Shown piece by piece: positions 25,595 through 36,675 of a stretch of 44,048 bases of DNA. Below the pieces are notes generated by a model. The model had not been told where the DNA came from. It did not search any database and saw nothing but the letters and a program-made list of their open reading frames with translations. Made by a program: the position numbers and the translations under genes. Source of the stretch: Gallionellaceae bacterium (GTDB taxonomy: Bacteria > Pseudomonadota > Gammaproteobacteria > Burkholderiales > Gallionellaceae). Each line of letters begins with the position of its first letter. The stretch's first letter is position 1. The stretch covers positions 1 to 44,048 of the forward strand of contig DAIDMQ010000017.1 of NCBI GenBank assembly GCA_027448945.1, in the 5' to 3' direction.

Positions 25595-28414
25595 ATGGAA
25601 CTCATCAAAATTCGCGGTGCGCGCACCCATAATCTGAAAAACGTCAATCTCGATCTGCCACGCCATAAGCTCGTGGTCATCACGGGTCTATCGGGCTCGG
25701 GTAAGTCTTCACTGGCGTTCGATACTTTGTACGCGGAAGGTCAGCGCCGCTATGTGGAGTCCTTGTCTGCGTATGCGCGCCAGTTCTTGCAACTCATGGA
25801 AAAACCCGATGTGGATTTGATAGAGGGTCTGTCGCCCGCCATCGCCATCGAACAAAAAGCCACCTCGCACAATCCGCGTTCGACAGTCGGCACGGTCACG
25901 GAAATCCACGACTATATGCGCTTGTTGTTTGCGCGCGCCGGCGATCCGTATTGCCCTGAACACAACATCGTGTTGCAAGCGCAATCGGTCGGACAGATGG
26001 TGGATCATGTGCTGGCTTTGCCCGAAGGCACGAAGGTGATGATCCTTTCACCTCTGGTGGTGGAGCGCAAAGGCGAGCAACTGGAACTGTTCGACGAGTT
26101 GCGCGCACAGGGCTTTACGCGATTGCGCATCAACGGCGAAGTGCACGAAATCGACGCACTGCCGAAGTTGGAAAAAAACAAAAAACACACGATAGCCATC
26201 GTCGTGGATAGATTGAAAGTCAATGTGGAGTCCAAGCAACGGCTGGCGGAATCATTTGAGACTGCTTTACGTCATGCCGATGGTCGTGCACTGGCCGTAG
26301 AGATGGACACAGGCAAGGAGCATCTGTTCTCGGCAAAGTTCGCTTGCCCAATCTGCAACTACTCGCTGCAAGAATTAGAGCCGCGTTTGTTCTCGTTTAA
26401 CAGCCCGATGGGCGCATGCCCCAAATGCGATGGTTTGGGCAACATCAGTTTCTTCGATCCCAAGCGCGTGGTGGCTTTTCCGGCTTTGTCCCTGAGTGGC
26501 GGCGCGATCAAGGGCTGGGATAGGCGCAATCAGTTCTATCATCAACTGTTGGTCAATCTCTCCATGCACTACGGCTTCGACTTGGAACAGTCGTTCGAGA
26601 GTCTGAGTGAAGACATACAACAGGTGCTGCTATACGGAAGCGGCAAGGTCGAAATCCCGTTCCAGTACATCAACGAACGCGGCAAGACCACACTGCGCGA
26701 ACACGCCTTCGAGGGCATCATCAATAATCTCGAACGCCGTTATAAGGAGACCGACTCGCCGACGGTGCGTGAGGAACTGTCAAAGTACCTCAATAACTGC
26801 CCCTGCCCCGAATGCAAAGGCACACGTCTGCGCATCGAAGCGCGCAATGTGCGTGTGGGTGATAGCACCATTTACGAGATCAGCGCGCTGGCGTTGCGCG
26901 ACGCGCTGGCACTCTTTCAAAATCTAAAACTGCACGGCAACAAAGCGGCCATCGCCGAGAAAATCGTCGTCGAGATCGCCAGTCGTTTGAGCTTTCTCAA
27001 CAATGTGGGGTTGGACTATCTGTCACTGGAGCGCTCAGCCGAGACCTTGTCTGGCGGCGAGGCGCAACGCATCCGTCTGGCCTCACAGATCGGCTCAGGT
27101 CTGACCGGCGTGATGTATGTGCTGGACGAGCCTTCCATAGGCTTGCACCAGCGCGACAATGACCGCTTGCTGGACATGCTGAAGATGCTGCGCGACATGG
27201 GCAACAGTGTGATCGTGGTCGAACACGACGAGGACGCGATACGCCATGCAGACTATGTCGTGGACATGGGCCCAGGTGCGGGTGAACACGGCGGCTTGGT
27301 GGTCGCAGAAGGTACACCCACCGAAGTTTGCGACAATCCCGCTTCGCTCACCGGCGACTACCTGACCGGGCGTCGTAGCATCCCTATGCCCAAGAAGATA
27401 CTCAAGCCCGATGCGGAGCGCATGCTCACCATCAAGGGAGCCAGTGGCAATAACCTCAAAGACGTGACGCTCAATCTGCCGGTCGGCTTAATGGTCTGCG
27501 TCACCGGAGTTTCCGGTTCGGGCAAGTCCACACTCATCAATGACACGCTCTACCCTGCTGTGTCGCAACATCTGTACGCGAGCAATACGGAACCTGCGCC
27601 GCATCGCGAGATCACCGGTCTGGAGTTCTTCGACAAGGTCATCAACGTCGATCAGACACCCATAGGCCGCACACCGCGCTCTAACCCCGCGACCTACACC
27701 GGCTTGTTCACACCGATACGCGAGCTGTTCGCGGGCGTGCCAGCGGCGCGCGAACGCGGTTACGGACCGGGACGCTTCTCCTTCAATGTTAAAGGCGGAC
27801 GCTGCGAGTCTTGCCAGGGTGACGGGGTGATCAAGGTAGAGATGCACTTCCTGCCCGATGTTTATGTACCCTGCGACGTGTGTCACGGTCATCGCTATAA
27901 CCGCGAGACGCTGGAGATACAGTACAAGGGCAAGAATATCCATCAGGTGCTCAACATGACGGTGGAACATGCACACGAGTTCTTTATGCCTGTGCCGCTC
28001 ATCGCCCGTAAGCTGCAAACTTTGCTGGATGTGGGCTTGGGCTACATCACATTAGGACAATCTGCGACCACACTGTCTGGTGGCGAGGCGCAGCGTGTGA
28101 AACTGTCGCTGGAGTTATCCAAGCGCGACACTGGCCGCACACTCTACATTCTTGATGAACCAACCACGGGCTTGCACTTCCATGACATCGCTCTGTTACT
28201 CAAAGTCATCCACAAGCTGCGTGATCAGGGCAATACAATCGTCGTCATCGAACACAATCTGGACGTCGTCAAAACCGCAGATTGGGTCATCGATCTAGGC
28301 CCTGAGGGCGGTATGGGAGGAGGCCGCATCATCGCCGAAGGCTCACCCAAGGATATCGCCAAGAACAAGAAAAGCGTGACAGGCAAGTATCTACTGCAAG
28401 TGCTGGAAAGATAA
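25595..28414 (+). CDS. uvrA: Excinuclease ABC subunit A
   Basis: 939 residues, the usual length. Two ABC ATPase modules: Walker [13 protein letters not shown] near the N-terminus and [12 protein letters not shown] in the second half, with two signatures LSGGEAQRI and LSGGEAQRV and Walker [13 protein letters not shown]. Zinc-binding cysteines are seen in CPICNY...CPKC and CESCQGDG...CDVC. UvrA dimers with UvrB scan DNA for bulky damage in nucleotide excision repair. The ribosome binding site is weak. arfB follows after 18 bases on the same strand. Confidence 0.98.
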   Translation: MELIKIRGARTHNLKNVNLDLPRHKLVVITGLSGSGKSSLAFDTLYAEGQRRYVESLSAYARQFLQLMEKPDVDLIEGLSPAIAIEQKATSHNPRSTVGTVTEIHDYMRLLFARAGDPYCPEHNIVLQAQSVGQMVDHVLALPEGTKVMILSPLVVERKGEQLELFDELRAQGFTRLRINGEVHEIDALPKLEKNKKHTIAIVVDRLKVNVESKQRLAESFETALRHADGRALAVEMDTGKEHLFSAKFACPICNYSLQELEPRLFSFNSPMGACPKCDGLGNISFFDPKRVVAFPALSLSGGAIKGWDRRNQFYHQLLVNLSMHYGFDLEQSFESLSEDIQQVLLYGSGKVEIPFQYINERGKTTLREHAFEGIINNLERRYKETDSPTVREELSKYLNNCPCPECKGTRLRIEARNVRVGDSTIYEISALALRDALALFQNLKLHGNKAAIAEKIVVEIASRLSFLNNVGLDYLSLERSAETLSGGEAQRIRLASQIGSGLTGVMYVLDEPSIGLHQRDNDRLLDMLKMLRDMGNSVIVVEHDEDAIRHADYVVDMGPGAGEHGGLVVAEGTPTEVCDNPASLTGDYLTGRRSIPMPKKILKPDAERMLTIKGASGNNLKDVTLNLPVGLMVCVTGVSGSGKSTLINDTLYPAVSQHLYASNTEPAPHREITGLEFFDKVINVDQTPIGRTPRSNPATYTGLFTPIRELFAGVPAARERGYGPGRFSFNVKGGRCESCQGDGVIKVEMHFLPDVYVPCDVCHGHRYNRETLEIQYKGKNIHQVLNMTVEHAHEFFMPVPLIARKLQTLLDVGLGYITLGQSATTLSGGEAQRVKLSLELSKRDTGRTLYILDEPTTGLHFHDIALLLKVIHKLRDQGNTIVVIEHNLDVVKTADWVIDLGPEGGMGGGRIIAEGSPKDIAKNKKSVTGKYLLQVLER

Positions 28415-28432
28415 GGTTAGGCACGACATACT

Positions 28433-28846
28433 TTGTTAGCAATCACTCCACACATCAGCATCTCTGATGACGAGATTGAATTGAGTGCGATACGTGCTCA
28501 AGGTGCAGGTGGACAGAACGTCAACAAGGTCTCGACCGCTATTCATTTACGCTTCGATATCATGGCATCTTCACTGCCGGATGCTTACAAAGAGAAGCTC
28601 ATGCTACTAGCGGATAAACGAGTGACTACAGACGGCGTGATTGTCCTCAAAGCACAGCGTTTCCGCAGCCAGGATAAAAATCGTGAGGATGCACTCACAC
28701 GCTTGCTATCCATCATCACTGAAGCAAATGCAAAGGTGATTAAGCGCATCGCAACCAAGCCTTCGCGCAGTGCAAAACGCAAACGTGTGGATGAAAAAGC
28801 CAAACGGGGTAATCTTAAAGTCTTGCGCGGAAGAATCACTGAATAA
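28433..28846 (+). CDS. arfB: Peptidyl-tRNA hydrolase ArfB (YaeJ), ribosome rescue
   Basis: 137 residues with TTG as start; no later start keeps the catalytic part. The release-factor-like domain has the GGQ motif in RAQGAGGQNVNKVSTAIHLRF. A basic C-terminal tail (KPSRSAKRKRVDEKAKRGNLKVLRGR in part) enters the empty mRNA channel of stalled ribosomes. ArfB frees peptides from ribosomes stuck on broken mRNA when tmRNA is overloaded. It probably shares the uvrA transcript and ends at the strong terminator at 28854-28891. Confidence 0.93.
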   Translation: MLAITPHISISDDEIELSAIRAQGAGGQNVNKVSTAIHLRFDIMASSLPDAYKEKLMLLADKRVTTDGVIVLKAQRFRSQDKNREDALTRLLSIITEANAKVIKRIATKPSRSAKRKRVDEKAKRGNLKVLRGRITE

Positions 28847-28853
28847 ACTTGAG

Positions 28854-28891
28854 AACGAAACAGCCCACTTAGTTAGGTGGGCTGTTTCGTT
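28854..28891. terminator. Bidirectional terminator between arfB and cysK
   Basis: A perfect 15-bp stem, AACGAAACAGCCCAC (28854-28868) with GTGGGCTGTTTCGTT (28877-28891), and an eight-base loop. It lies between convergent genes. Confidence 0.88.
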
Positions 28892-28925
28892 GCCAAACCG
28901 ACAATTACGCTTAAGTGATCACCGT

Positions 28926-29900
28926 CTACAGTGCCAATCCTTTATCGTCAAACATGCCATCGAATAATATCGAGCTTAGATAACGCTCGCCTGAATCCGG
29001 CAAGATTACAACGATAGTCTTGCCGGCATTCTCAGGCATCTTAGCCTGACGCACTGCGGCAGCAACAGCCGCGCCGCAGGAGATGCCGCACAAGATGCCC
29101 TCTTCCTTAGCCAAACGGCGTGCGTAATCAACTGCCTCTTCGTTCGTTACCAACTCTACCGCATCAACCATCGCGAGATCTAAATTGTCAGGAACAAAAC
29201 CCGCACCTATGCCTTGTATCTTGTGTGGGCCTGGCTTGTTGGGCTCACCTGCAAGACGCTGTGAAATCACTGGGCTGGCAGTAGGTTCGACTGCGACCGT
29301 CTTGATTGCTTTGTGTTGGGTATTTTTGATGTAACGCGAGATGCCTGTGAGCGTGCCACCCGTGCCAACACCCGCGACCAATATATCAATGTTTCCGTCG
29401 GTGTCTGACCAGATCTCCGGGCCTGTGGTTTTTTCATGTATGGCTGGATTGGAGGGATTCTTAAACTGTTGTAGCAACACATAGCTGTGATCAGAAGCCG
29501 CAATCTCTTCGGCTTTTGCAATCGCGCCAGTCATACCCTTGGCGCCCTCCGTCAGCACCAGCTTAGCCCCATAGACAGCGAGCAGTTTGCGGCGCTCTAC
29601 GCTCATGGTATCGGGCATGGTGAGTGTCAAAGGAATACCACGTGCAGCTGCGACGAAGGCAAGTGCGATACCCGTATTGCCGCTAGTCGGTTCGACGATT
29701 TGTTTGCCTGGTCCCAACAAACCACGCTGCTCCGCATCCCAGATCATCGCGGCACCGATACGGCACTTCACAGAATAAGCAGGATTACGTCCTTCTATCT
29801 TGGCAAGCACAATCGCTTTAGCACCATCCGTCACGCGATTAAGACGAACAAGCGGTGTCTTGCCTATGGATAGAGAATTATCTTCAAACCAGTTAGTCAT
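28926..29900 (-). CDS. cysK: Cysteine synthase A (O-acetylserine sulfhydrylase)
   Basis: 324 residues from ATG 29900 (GGAG nine bases upstream); the frame is open to 29972 but the family start is [22 protein letters not shown]. The PLP lysine is in [19 protein letters not shown], followed by [12 protein letters not shown] (substrate loop), [10 protein letters not shown] (phosphate loop) and [10 protein letters not shown]. These read as CysK rather than CysM, whose lysine motif differs. It makes cysteine from O-acetylserine and sulfide. A perfect dyad at 29932-29946 upstream could be an operator. Confidence 0.95.
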   Translation of the reverse strand: MTNWFEDNSLSIGKTPLVRLNRVTDGAKAIVLAKIEGRNPAYSVKCRIGAAMIWDAEQRGLLGPGKQIVEPTSGNTGIALAFVAAARGIPLTLTMPDTMSVERRKLLAVYGAKLVLTEGAKGMTGAIAKAEEIAASDHSYVLLQQFKNPSNPAIHEKTTGPEIWSDTDGNIDILVAGVGTGGTLTGISRYIKNTQHKAIKTVAVEPTASPVISQRLAGEPNKPGPHKIQGIGAGFVPDNLDLAMVDAVELVTNEEAVDYARRLAKEEGILCGISCGAAVAAAVRQAKMPENAGKTIVVILPDSGERYLSSILFDGMFDDKGLAL

Positions 29901-29931
29901 GGGTCTACTCCGTAAGAATAAATAATGCAGA

Positions 29932-29946
29932 GTGTAGATTCTACAC
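29932..29946. promoter_or_regulatory. Palindrome upstream of cysK, possible operator
   Basis: GTGTAGA-T-TCTACAC is a perfect dyad with seven-base arms, 32 bases upstream of the cysK ATG. On the minus strand it overlaps a possible promoter (TTGTGT, 17 bases, TTATTT). It could bind a dimeric regulator; which one is unknown. Confidence 0.45.
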
Positions 29947-29978
29947 AAGCATATAGATTTTAAGGACGACAAAAAGCA

Positions 29979-30004
29979 AAAAGCCGGGATTCCCCGGCTT
30001 TTTG
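29979..30004 (-). terminator. Terminator of the S10-spc-alpha ribosomal gene cluster
   Basis: AAAAGCCGGG/CCCGGCTTTT with a short ATTC loop region, followed by T-rich sequence on the minus strand. It lies 20 bases after the rplQ stop and also faces away from cysK. Confidence 0.88.
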
Positions 30005-30024
30005 TTTACTGCTGCCAAGACTGA

Positions 30025-30411
30025 TTACTCAGCATCAACCGCTGTCGCGTCAGCTGGACGGTCCATCAATTCGATCAGCGCCATAGGAGCGTTGTCGCCC
30101 TGACGGAAACCAAATTTCAGAACGCGCAAGTAGCCGCCGTTACGTGCTGCATAGCGTGGACCCAGCTCATCAAACAACTTGGTCACCATTTCACGATCAC
30201 GCAAACGCGCAAAAGCCAAACGACGATTAGCCAAACTTGGGGTCTTGCCCAGTGTCAGGATAGGTTCTGCAACACGGCGCAGTTCCTTAGCCTTAGGCAA
30301 CGTTGTTTTGATCAGCTCGTGACGCAACAGGGAAACTGTCATGTTGCGGAACATAGCCAAGCGATGGCTGCTGGTACGGTTGAGTTTTCTTAAACCTGAA
30401 CGGTGACGCAT
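30025..30411 (-). CDS. rplQ: Ribosomal protein L17
   Basis: 128 residues. The start [24 protein letters not shown] is the family signature. L17 is a 50S protein near the exit tunnel. It is the last gene of the alpha section, 37 bases after rpoA, and ends shortly before the cluster terminator. The last residues ([10 protein letters not shown]) form a short acidic tail typical of beta- and gammaproteobacterial L17. Confidence 0.98.
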   Translation of the reverse strand: MRHRSGLRKLNRTSSHRLAMFRNMTVSLLRHELIKTTLPKAKELRRVAEPILTLGKTPSLANRRLAFARLRDREMVTKLFDELGPRYAARNGGYLRVLKFGFRQGDNAPMALIELMDRPADATAVDAE

Positions 30412-30448
30412 GATTTGCCTTTCTTACTTCTTAAGTTGCCGGTCGTGC

Positions 30449-31417
30449 TTAAACAGCAGCAACAGGCCAATTTTCCAGCTTCATACCAAGCGACAAATTG
30501 TGCTCAGCAAGAACCTGCTTGATTTCGTTAAGCGACTTACGACCCAGATTAGGAGTACGCAACAGATCGTTCTCCGTGTACTGGATCAAATCGCCGATGT
30601 AATGGATGCTCTGTGCTTTGAGGCAGTTCGAAGAACGTGGGGTCAATTCCAGATCGTCCACTGGACGCAACAGGATAGGATCAACCTTAGGTGCTTGTGG
30701 CTTCTCAACAACTGGCTCTGTGCCTTCCAATGCCGCGAATACAGAGAACTGATCAACCAAGATACGAGCCGCATTGCGAATCGCTTGCTCTGGGTCAATC
30801 GCACCATTCGTTTCGATGTTCATCACCAACTTATCCAAGTCAGTACGCTGCTCTACACGAGCGCTTTCAACTGCGTAACTCACACGGCTAACCGGGCTGA
30901 ACGATGCGTCCAGAGCAATATGACCAACTGCGCGAGTTTCGTTAGGTGCCTGACGAGAGATGGCGGAAACATAACCGCGACCTTGTTCAACCTTGATCTG
31001 CATATCCAACTTGCCACCGGCAGTCAGATGAGCGATCACGTGATCGGGATTAACAACTTCAACGTCTGCATTACCGCTAATATCAGCAGCAGTGACCACG
31101 CCTTGGCCTTCTTTCTTCAGAGTCAGAACAACTTCTTTGACATTGTGCAAACGCAGCACGATGCCCTTCAGATTCAACAACAGGTCGACCACGTCTTCTT
31201 GCACGCCATCAATTGTGGCGTACTCATGCAATACACCAGCCATCTTCACTTCGGTAGGTGCAGCACCTGCCATAGAAGACAACAAGATACGACGCAGGGC
31301 ATTACCCAATGTGTGGCCATAACCGCGTTCAAAGGGCTCCATCACCACTTTAGCTTGGGTGTCGGAAATTCTTTGCACATCGATGATGCGCGGCTTCAAA
31401 AATTCATTCTTAGGCAT
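30449..31417 (-). CDS. rpoA: RNA polymerase alpha subunit
   Basis: 322 residues. The N-terminal dimerisation domain contains [19 protein letters not shown]. The linker is rich in Pro and charge at about 230-245, and the C-terminal domain (about 245-315, [24 protein letters not shown] in part, [16 protein letters not shown]) binds UP elements and activators. Placement between rpsD and rplQ is standard. Length is close to the usual 325-329. Confidence 0.98.
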   Translation of the reverse strand: MPKNEFLKPRIIDVQRISDTQAKVVMEPFERGYGHTLGNALRRILLSSMAGAAPTEVKMAGVLHEYATIDGVQEDVVDLLLNLKGIVLRLHNVKEVVLTLKKEGQGVVTAADISGNADVEVVNPDHVIAHLTAGGKLDMQIKVEQGRGYVSAISRQAPNETRAVGHIALDASFSPVSRVSYAVESARVEQRTDLDKLVMNIETNGAIDPEQAIRNAARILVDQFSVFAALEGTEPVVEKPQAPKVDPILLRPVDDLELTPRSSNCLKAQSIHYIGDLIQYTENDLLRTPNLGRKSLNEIKQVLAEHNLSLGMKLENWPVAAV

Positions 31418-31434
31418 AAGCTACTCCGCGTGGA

Positions 31435-32064
31435 TTACTTGGAATACAACTCAACAACCAAATGCTCGTTGATGGTTGCAGGCAATTCGGAACGCTGAGG
31501 CTTGGCTTTGAAGGTACCCTTGAATGCCTTGGTATCCATCTCAACCCACTCAGGGAAACCGCGTTGCTCAGCTGCAGCCAGAGCTGCTTTGATGCGCAAT
31601 TGATTCCTTGATTTTTCATTCACTTCTACCACGTCGCCTGGGCGAACTTGATATGAGGGGATGTTCACACGCTTACCGTTAACCAGCACAGCATTGTGAC
31701 GAACAACTTGACGTGCTTCGGAACGTGATGCGCCGAAACCCATACGGTATGAAACATTGTCAAGACGTGACTCAAGGATTTGCAACAGACTTTCACCCGT
31801 GATGCCACGAGTAGCTGCAGCCAGCTTGTATGTCAAACGGAATTGCTTTTCCAGTACGCCGTAGATACGGCGGACTTTTTGCTTTTCACGCAACTGCGTG
31901 CCGTATTCTGACAGACGGTTATTCTTCTTTTGACCGTGCTGACCGGGCGCGTATGCACGACGCTCGATAGAACATTTGTCGGTAAAACACTTTTCGCCCT
32001 TCAGAAACAGCTTCTCACCTTCACGGCGACACTGACGGCACTTTGGATCAAGATTTCTAGCCAA
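31435..32064 (-). CDS. rpsD: Ribosomal protein S4
   Basis: 209 residues. S4 starts 30S assembly on 16S rRNA. The N-terminus has Cys9, Cys12, Cys26 and Cys31 ([18 protein letters not shown]), the zinc-binding C+ form of S4; E. coli S4 lacks the full set. The S4 RNA-binding domain is at about 97-160 ([21 protein letters not shown]). In enterobacteria S4 represses the alpha operon, but the leader before rpsM here is very short. Confidence 0.98.
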   Translation of the reverse strand: MARNLDPKCRQCRREGEKLFLKGEKCFTDKCSIERRAYAPGQHGQKKNNRLSEYGTQLREKQKVRRIYGVLEKQFRLTYKLAAATRGITGESLLQILESRLDNVSYRMGFGASRSEARQVVRHNAVLVNGKRVNIPSYQVRPGDVVEVNEKSRNQLRIKAALAAAEQRGFPEWVEMDTKAFKGTFKAKPQRSELPATINEHLVVELYSK

Positions 32065-32081
32065 GATTGACTCCCAATAAA

Positions 32082-32471
32082 TTAGATACGACGCTTTTTA
32101 GGCGGACGGCAACCGTTGTGCGGCACCGGCGTGATATCGGAAATGCTGGTGATCTTAAAACCAGCAGAATTCAATGCACGAACAGCGGACTCACGGCCTG
32201 GGCCCGGACCTTTGATACGTACTTCAAGATTTTTAACACCGCATTCAGCAGCGGACTTACCAACCACCTCAGCAGCAACCTGAGCAGCGAAAGGCGTGCT
32301 CTTACGAGAACCCTTAAAACCCTGAGCACCACTTGTAGACCAAGCCAAAGTATTGCCTTGACGATCTGTGATGGTAACGATGGTGTTGTTAAAAGATGCG
32401 TGAACGTGTGCGATACCTTCAGCTACGTTCTTTTTAACTTTTTTACGCACTTTCGTGCTTGGCTTAGCCAT
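32082..32471 (-). CDS. rpsK: Ribosomal protein S11
   Basis: 129 residues. Conserved segments: [40 protein letters not shown], and the end [13 protein letters not shown]11 lies on the 30S platform near the mRNA exit. 28 bases follow the rpsM stop and 17 precede rpsD. Confidence 0.98.
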   Translation of the reverse strand: MAKPSTKVRKKVKKNVAEGIAHVHASFNNTIVTITDRQGNTLAWSTSGAQGFKGSRKSTPFAAQVAAEVVGKSAAECGVKNLEVRIKGPGPGRESAVRALNSAGFKITSISDITPVPHNGCRPPKKRRI

Positions 32472-32499
32472 ATCTATTCCTCTAAAGCGTTATAGCGAA

Positions 32500-32865
32500 T
32501 TACTTCTTAGCACCGGCGATCGCCTTGCGCGGACCTTTACGGGTGCGTGCATTGGTGCGAGTGCGCTGACCACGACATGGCAAACCACGACGATGGCGTT
32601 GACCACGATAGCAACCAAGATCCATCAATCGCTTGATGTTCATGGTTGTTTCACGGCGCAAGTCACCTTCTACAGTGAACTTGGCAACTTCGTCGCGCAG
32701 TTTTTCAACTTCTGCGTCGGTCAAGTCTTTCATCTTGGTGGTGGTCTTTACGCCAGCCGCAACACAAATGTGTTGTGAACGAGTGCGTCCGATTCCGTAA
32801 ATTGCTGTTAAAGCAATTACAGCGTGTTGATGGTTGGGGATATTCACCCCTGCAATACGTGCCAT
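32500..32865 (-). CDS. rpsM: Ribosomal protein S13
   Basis: 121 residues. Starts [26 protein letters not shown] (in part) and carries [19 protein letters not shown] near the end. S13 sits in the 30S head and contacts the P-site tRNA and the 50S subunit. It is the first gene after the alpha-section promoter at 32894-32923, with AGGG eight bases ahead of the start. Confidence 0.98.
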   Translation of the reverse strand: MARIAGVNIPNHQHAVIALTAIYGIGRTRSQHICVAAGVKTTTKMKDLTDAEVEKLRDEVAKFTVEGDLRRETTMNIKRLMDLGCYRGQRHRRGLPCRGQRTRTNARTRKGPRKAIAGAKK

Positions 32866-32893
32866 GCAGCTACCCTATATTTGAAAAACGAAG

Positions 32894-32923
32894 ATTATAA
32901 CACCCAAAGCTGATTTTACTCAA
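32894..32923 (-). promoter_or_regulatory. Alpha-section promoter upstream of rpsM
   Basis: On the minus strand TTGAGT (32923-32918), 18 bases, TATAAT (32899-32894). It begins directly after the rpmJ stop codon and leaves a leader of only about 20 bases before rpsM. A perfect -10 box preceded by TGT supports it. Confidence 0.7.
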
Positions 32924-33037
32924 TCAGCCTTGACGTTGCTTATGACGAGGTTCAGTGCAAATCACACGAACAACGCGCTTACGAATAACAATCTTGCAGT
33001 TACGGCAGATTTTCTTAACAGATGCTTGAACTCTCAT
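32924..33037 (-). CDS. rpmJ: Ribosomal protein L36
   Basis: 37 codons: starts [15 protein letters not shown] and ends EPRHKQRQG before TGA at 32924. Cys11, Cys14, Cys27 and the following His form the zinc ribbon, so this is the zinc-binding form. L36 is the smallest 50S protein and packs against 23S rRNA. It lies between infA and rpsM as in other betaproteobacteria. Ribosome binding site AGGAGA precedes ATG 33037. Confidence 0.97.
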   Translation of the reverse strand: MRVQASVKKICRNCKIVIRKRVVRVICTEPRHKQRQG

Positions 33038-33059
33038 TATTTTCTCCTTACTTGCTTAA

Positions 33060-33278
33060 CTATTTGGCACGAAACACGATTCTTGCCTTGCTCAAATCGT
33101 ATGGTGTCAATTCCACCGTTACTTTATCCCCAGCAAGGATACGTATGTAATGCATGCGCATCTTGCCGGAAATATGTCCCAATACCACATGGCCGTTTTC
33201 CAATTTGATCCGGAACGTAGCATTTGGCAACGATTCCTCGATCTCACCCTGCATTTGAATCACATCTTCTTTAGCCAT
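33060..33278 (-). CDS. infA: Translation initiation factor IF-1
   Basis: 72 residues, a single OB fold: [21 protein letters not shown], then [13 protein letters not shown] and [16 protein letters not shown]-1 occupies the A site of the 30S subunit during initiation. The start ATG overlaps the secY stop (TGATG at 33276-33280), so it is translationally coupled to secY. A location between secY and rpmJ is characteristic of betaproteobacteria and some other groups, but not of E. coli. Confidence 0.98.
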   Translation of the reverse strand: MAKEDVIQMQGEIEESLPNATFRIKLENGHVVLGHISGKMRMHYIRILAGDKVTVELTPYDLSKARIVFRAK

Positions 33279-34594
33279 CAGCGTGTAATCCCAGCTTTGA
33301 AGTTAGCCTTTTTCAGCAGATTCTCATACTGATGAGTCATCAAGTAGGATTGAACCTGTGCCATAAAGTCCATCGTTACCACTACCAAAATCAGCAATGA
33401 TGTTCCGCCAAAATAGAATGGAACATTCCATTTAACAACCAAGAATTCAGGCAACAAACAAACTGCAGCAATATATATCGCACCAACCAAAGTCAGACGC
33501 AACATGATCTTTTCAACATACTTCGCCGTCTGCTCACCTGGCCGTATGCCTGGCAAGAACGCACCGCTCTTTTTCAGGTTATCCGCAGTCTCTCTAGGGC
33601 TAAATACTAAAGCCGTATAGAAGAAGCAGAAGAAGAAGATCGCAGCCGCATACACCATCACATAGATAGGCTGACCAGGAGATAATTTCTCACTTACGTC
33701 TTTCAACCAACCCATGCCCGTACCTGAGCCGAACCAACCAGCAATCGTTGCAGGGAACAAGATAATACTTGAAGCAAAGATGGGAGGAATTACGCCGGCC
33801 ATATTTAACTTCAAAGGCAAATGTGAACTCTGCCCACCATATACCTTGTTACCTACCTGACGCTTGGCATAGTTCACCAAGATTTTGCGCTGACCACGCT
33901 CAACAAATACCACCAGAGCGGTCACACCAAAAGCAATAATCACAAGGAACAACACTAAAGGTATGGAGAAGGCACCCGTTCTGGCCAATTCCAAAGTACT
34001 ACCAATCGCATTCGGCAAACCAGCTGCAATACCCGCGAAAATGATTAGCGAAATACCGTTACCCAAACCACGTTCAGTAATTTGCTCACCAAGCCACATC
34101 AAGAACATCGTGCCAGTAACCAAAGTAACAACTGTGGTCATCTGGAACAACGAACCAGGATTAGGGACCAAACCAGGTTGCGCCTGCAACGCGATTGAGA
34201 TACCAAAAGCCTGGAACACAGCTAAACCCAGAGTGCCGTAACGAGTGTACTGGGTGATCTTGCGACGACCCGCTTCGCCTTCTTTCTTTAGTTGCTCCAA
34301 ATGCGGAACGGCGATTGCCGCCAATTGCATGATGATAGATGCCGAAATGTACGGCATGATACCCAATGCAAATATCGTGAATCTCGACAGCGCACCACCA
34401 GAGAACATGTTAAACATGCCCAAGATGCCGTTCTTTTGTGACTTAAACAGGTCCGCAAGTACAGTAGGATCAATGCCGGGAACAGGAATATGCGCACCGA
34501 TACGATACACAACCAATGCACCCAGCAGGAACCAGAGACGCTGACTCAGATCACCGTACTTACCCTTACTAACCACCTTACCAGTCGCGCTCAT
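33278..34594 (-). CDS. secY: SecY, protein translocase channel subunit
   Basis: 438 residues from ATG 34594 ([20 protein letters not shown]); the frame is open to 34648 but that overlaps rplO and is not conserved. Ten hydrophobic segments are visible. Diagnostic pieces are [25 protein letters not shown] (plug region follows) and [17 protein letters not shown] in a cytosolic loop. SecY forms the membrane channel with SecE and SecG. It is in its usual place after rplO, seven bases from the rplO stop. Confidence 0.98.
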   Translation of the reverse strand: MSATGKVVSKGKYGDLSQRLWFLLGALVVYRIGAHIPVPGIDPTVLADLFKSQKNGILGMFNMFSGGALSRFTIFALGIMPYISASIIMQLAAIAVPHLEQLKKEGEAGRRKITQYTRYGTLGLAVFQAFGISIALQAQPGLVPNPGSLFQMTTVVTLVTGTMFLMWLGEQITERGLGNGISLIIFAGIAAGLPNAIGSTLELARTGAFSIPLVLFLVIIAFGVTALVVFVERGQRKILVNYAKRQVGNKVYGGQSSHLPLKLNMAGVIPPIFASSIILFPATIAGWFGSGTGMGWLKDVSEKLSPGQPIYVMVYAAAIFFFCFFYTALVFSPRETADNLKKSGAFLPGIRPGEQTAKYVEKIMLRLTLVGAIYIAAVCLLPEFLVVKWNVPFYFGGTSLLILVVVTMDFMAQVQSYLMTHQYENLLKKANFKAGITR

Positions 34595-34601
34595 CTGCGA
34601 C

Positions 34602-35036
34602 TTACTCAGCGAGGCTACCACCGGCAGCTTGAACCGCTGCGAGCGCACCCTTAGTCAGCATCAGACCTTGCAATTTAACAGCACGAGTGAGCTCACCACA
34701 AAGAATCACTTTTGCAAACAACGCATTTGCATGAATCACGCCAGCTTGTTTCAGTGCCAACAAATCGATGGTCTCAACTGGCATATTCTGCAAATCAGAC
34801 AGACGAACTTGAGCTGTGTCATTACGTGTCAGAGACACAAAACCACGTTTAGGCAAACGACGCTGCAAAGGCATTTGACCGCCTTCAAAGCCAACTTTGT
34901 GGAAACCACCAGCACGGGACTTTTGACCTTTGTGACCACGACCACAAGTCTTGCCCAAACCAGAACCGATACCGCGACCGACGCGACGCTTATAGTGCTT
35001 AGCACCTGCTGCAGGTTGAATATTATTGAGATTCAT
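34602..35036 (-). CDS. rplO: Ribosomal protein L15
   Basis: 144 residues. The glycine- and lysine-rich N-terminus ([22 protein letters not shown]) threads through 23S r[21 protein letters not shown] is conserved. L15 is a late 50S assembly protein. The start lies three bases after the rpmD stop codon. Confidence 0.97.
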   Translation of the reverse strand: MNLNNIQPAAGAKHYKRRVGRGIGSGLGKTCGRGHKGQKSRAGGFHKVGFEGGQMPLQRRLPKRGFVSLTRNDTAQVRLSDLQNMPVETIDLLALKQAGVIHANALFAKVILCGELTRAVKLQGLMLTKGALAAVQAAGGSLAE

Positions 35037-35039
35037 CTG

Positions 35040-35225
35040 TTACGCCTCGCACTTAACCAGGTAAAACACCTTATTGATCATGCCACGCACGCTTGGAGTA
35101 TCTTCCAATTGCACTGTGTGGTTGATACGACGCAGACCGAGACCACGAATTGTATCGCGGTGTGACTGCTTAGTTCCGATCAGACTTTTAATCTGAGTAA
35201 CTTTGATTGTTTTAGCTTGTGTCAT
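35040..35225 (-). CDS. rpmD: Ribosomal protein L30
   Basis: 61 residues: [30 protein letters not shown], then [19 protein letters not shown]30 is a small 50S protein that some bacteria lack. Only three bases lie between the rpsE stop codon and its start, which fits coupled translation in the spc section. Confidence 0.97.
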   Translation of the reverse strand: MTQAKTIKVTQIKSLIGTKQSHRDTIRGLGLRRINHTVQLEDTPSVRGMINKVFYLVKCEA

Positions 35226-35228
35226 TTC

Positions 35229-35750
35229 TTACCCCAAGATCTCATCAAGTTGCTTGCCGCGTTTTGCCGCAATTTCAGATGGCGCGTTCAGGGCCCGAAG
35301 ACCATTCAGCGTCGCGCGAACAACGTTGTATGGATTGCTTGAACCGATACACTTAGCCAACACGTCTTTAACGCCGACAGCTTCAAAAACAGCACGCATC
35401 GCACCACCTGCAATAATGCCGGTACCTTCAGAGGCCGGCTGCATCAACACCTTGGCTGCGCCATGCTTGCCAACTACCGTATGATGCAAAGTACCGTTCT
35501 TCAGATTAACCTTTACCAAGTTACGGCGGGCTTCTTCCATAGCTTTTTGTACAGCCACCGGCACTTCTTTAGATTTACCCTTACCCATCGCGATACGACC
35601 GTCGCCATCACCAACTACTGCCAGTGCTGCGAAACCCATGATGCGACCACCCTTAACAACTTTGGTGACGCGATTCACGGAGATCATTTTTTCGATCATG
35701 CCGTCATCACGTTCTTCCTGTTGCTGATTCTTTCCTTGCGGCTTAGCCAT
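35229..35750 (-). CDS. rpsE: Ribosomal protein S5
   Basis: 173 residues. The double-stranded RNA-binding N-terminal domain ([17 protein letters not shown]) is followed by a conserved [18 protein letters not shown] and by the C-terminal domain ending in [12 protein letters not shown]5 helps to hold decoding accuracy in the 30S subunit. The short N-terminal [17 protein letters not shown] extension is common in this class. Confidence 0.98.
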   Translation of the reverse strand: MAKPQGKNQQQEERDDGMIEKMISVNRVTKVVKGGRIMGFAALAVVGDGDGRIAMGKGKSKEVPVAVQKAMEEARRNLVKVNLKNGTLHHTVVGKHGAAKVLMQPASEGTGIIAGGAMRAVFEAVGVKDVLAKCIGSSNPYNVVRATLNGLRALNAPSEIAAKRGKQLDEILG

Positions 35751-35763
35751 TATTCAACTCCAA

Positions 35764-36120
35764 TTAGAACTGTAAGCCATGTTCGCGCGCTGCATCTGCC
35801 AACGCCTTGATGCGACCATGATAACGATTACCGGAACGATCAAAAGCCACTTGGGAAACACCCGCAACCTTGGCCTTCTCAGCGATACGCTTACCGACAA
35901 CTGCAGCAGCAGAAACGCTGCCGCCGTTTGCGATTTCCTTGCGAACATCAACTTCTGCAGTTGACGCACTCGCGAGTACTTTGCTACCGCAAGCAGAGAT
36001 GATTTGCGCATAGATATGCAAATTCGTTCTGTTGATTGCTAAGCGAATAGTCTTTTTTTCAGCAATGCGTGCACGGGTTTTGCGTGCTCTGCGCTGACGC
36101 GCTTCTTTTTTGTTCAACAT
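35764..36120 (-). CDS. rplR: Ribosomal protein L18
   Basis: 118 residues: basic N-terminus ([17 protein letters not shown]), [16 protein letters not shown] and the end [17 protein letters not shown], all typical. L18 carries 5S rRNA into the 50S subunit together with L5. It has 13 bases to rpsE. Confidence 0.98.
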   Translation of the reverse strand: MLNKKEARQRRARKTRARIAEKKTIRLAINRTNLHIYAQIISACGSKVLASASTAEVDVRKEIANGGSVSAAAVVGKRIAEKAKVAGVSQVAFDRSGNRYHGRIKALADAAREHGLQF

Positions 36121-36131
36121 ATCAGCCTCAA

Positions 36132-36665
36132 TTATTTCTTCTTGGTTTCTTTCAGGATCACCACTTCATCGCTATAACGAACACCCTTGCCCTTATAAGG
36201 CTCGGGAGAACGGTATGCACGAATCTCGGAAGCAACCTGACCGACACGCTGCTTGTCAGCGCCCTTCAAAACGATTTCTGTCTGCGTCGGGGTTTCAACC
36301 TTCACACCAGCTGGCATCTTGTAAGAAACCGGATGTGAGAAGCCCAAAGTTAGATTCAAAGTATCGCCTGCCGCAGCGGCACGATATCCAACGCCGACTA
36401 ATGTAAGCTTGCGTTGAAAACCGGTGCTGACTCCGGTAACCATGTTTGCGACCAAAGCGCGCACGGTACCCGACATAGCATCTGCCTGCTTGCCGCCATT
36501 GGCAGCCTTACACAACAACTGATCACCTTCGCGCACCAATGTAATATCAGATGTCAATGCTTGCTTGATGGTACCGAGAGGACCTTTAACGGAAATCTCA
36601 TTAGCAGCAATAACAACTTCTACACCAGCTGGAACGACGACAGGATTCTTAGCAACTCTAGACAT
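36132..36665 (-). CDS. rplF: Ribosomal protein L6
   Basis: 177 residues, two similar domains: [17 protein letters not shown] at the start and the signature [17 protein letters not shown] at the end. L6 is part of the factor-binding region of the 50S subunit. Ten bases separate it from rpsH upstream and eleven from rplR downstream. Confidence 0.98.
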   Translation of the reverse strand: MSRVAKNPVVVPAGVEVVIAANEISVKGPLGTIKQALTSDITLVREGDQLLCKAANGGKQADAMSGTVRALVANMVTGVSTGFQRKLTLVGVGYRAAAAGDTLNLTLGFSHPVSYKMPAGVKVETPTQTEIVLKGADKQRVGQVASEIRAYRSPEPYKGKGVRYSDEVVILKETKKK

Positions 36666-36675
36666 GCTTATCTCC

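Noticed and set aside
30410..31498. Plus-strand open frame of 362 codons opposite rpoA
   Set aside because: rpoA on the other strand is unambiguous, and this frame has no domain features.
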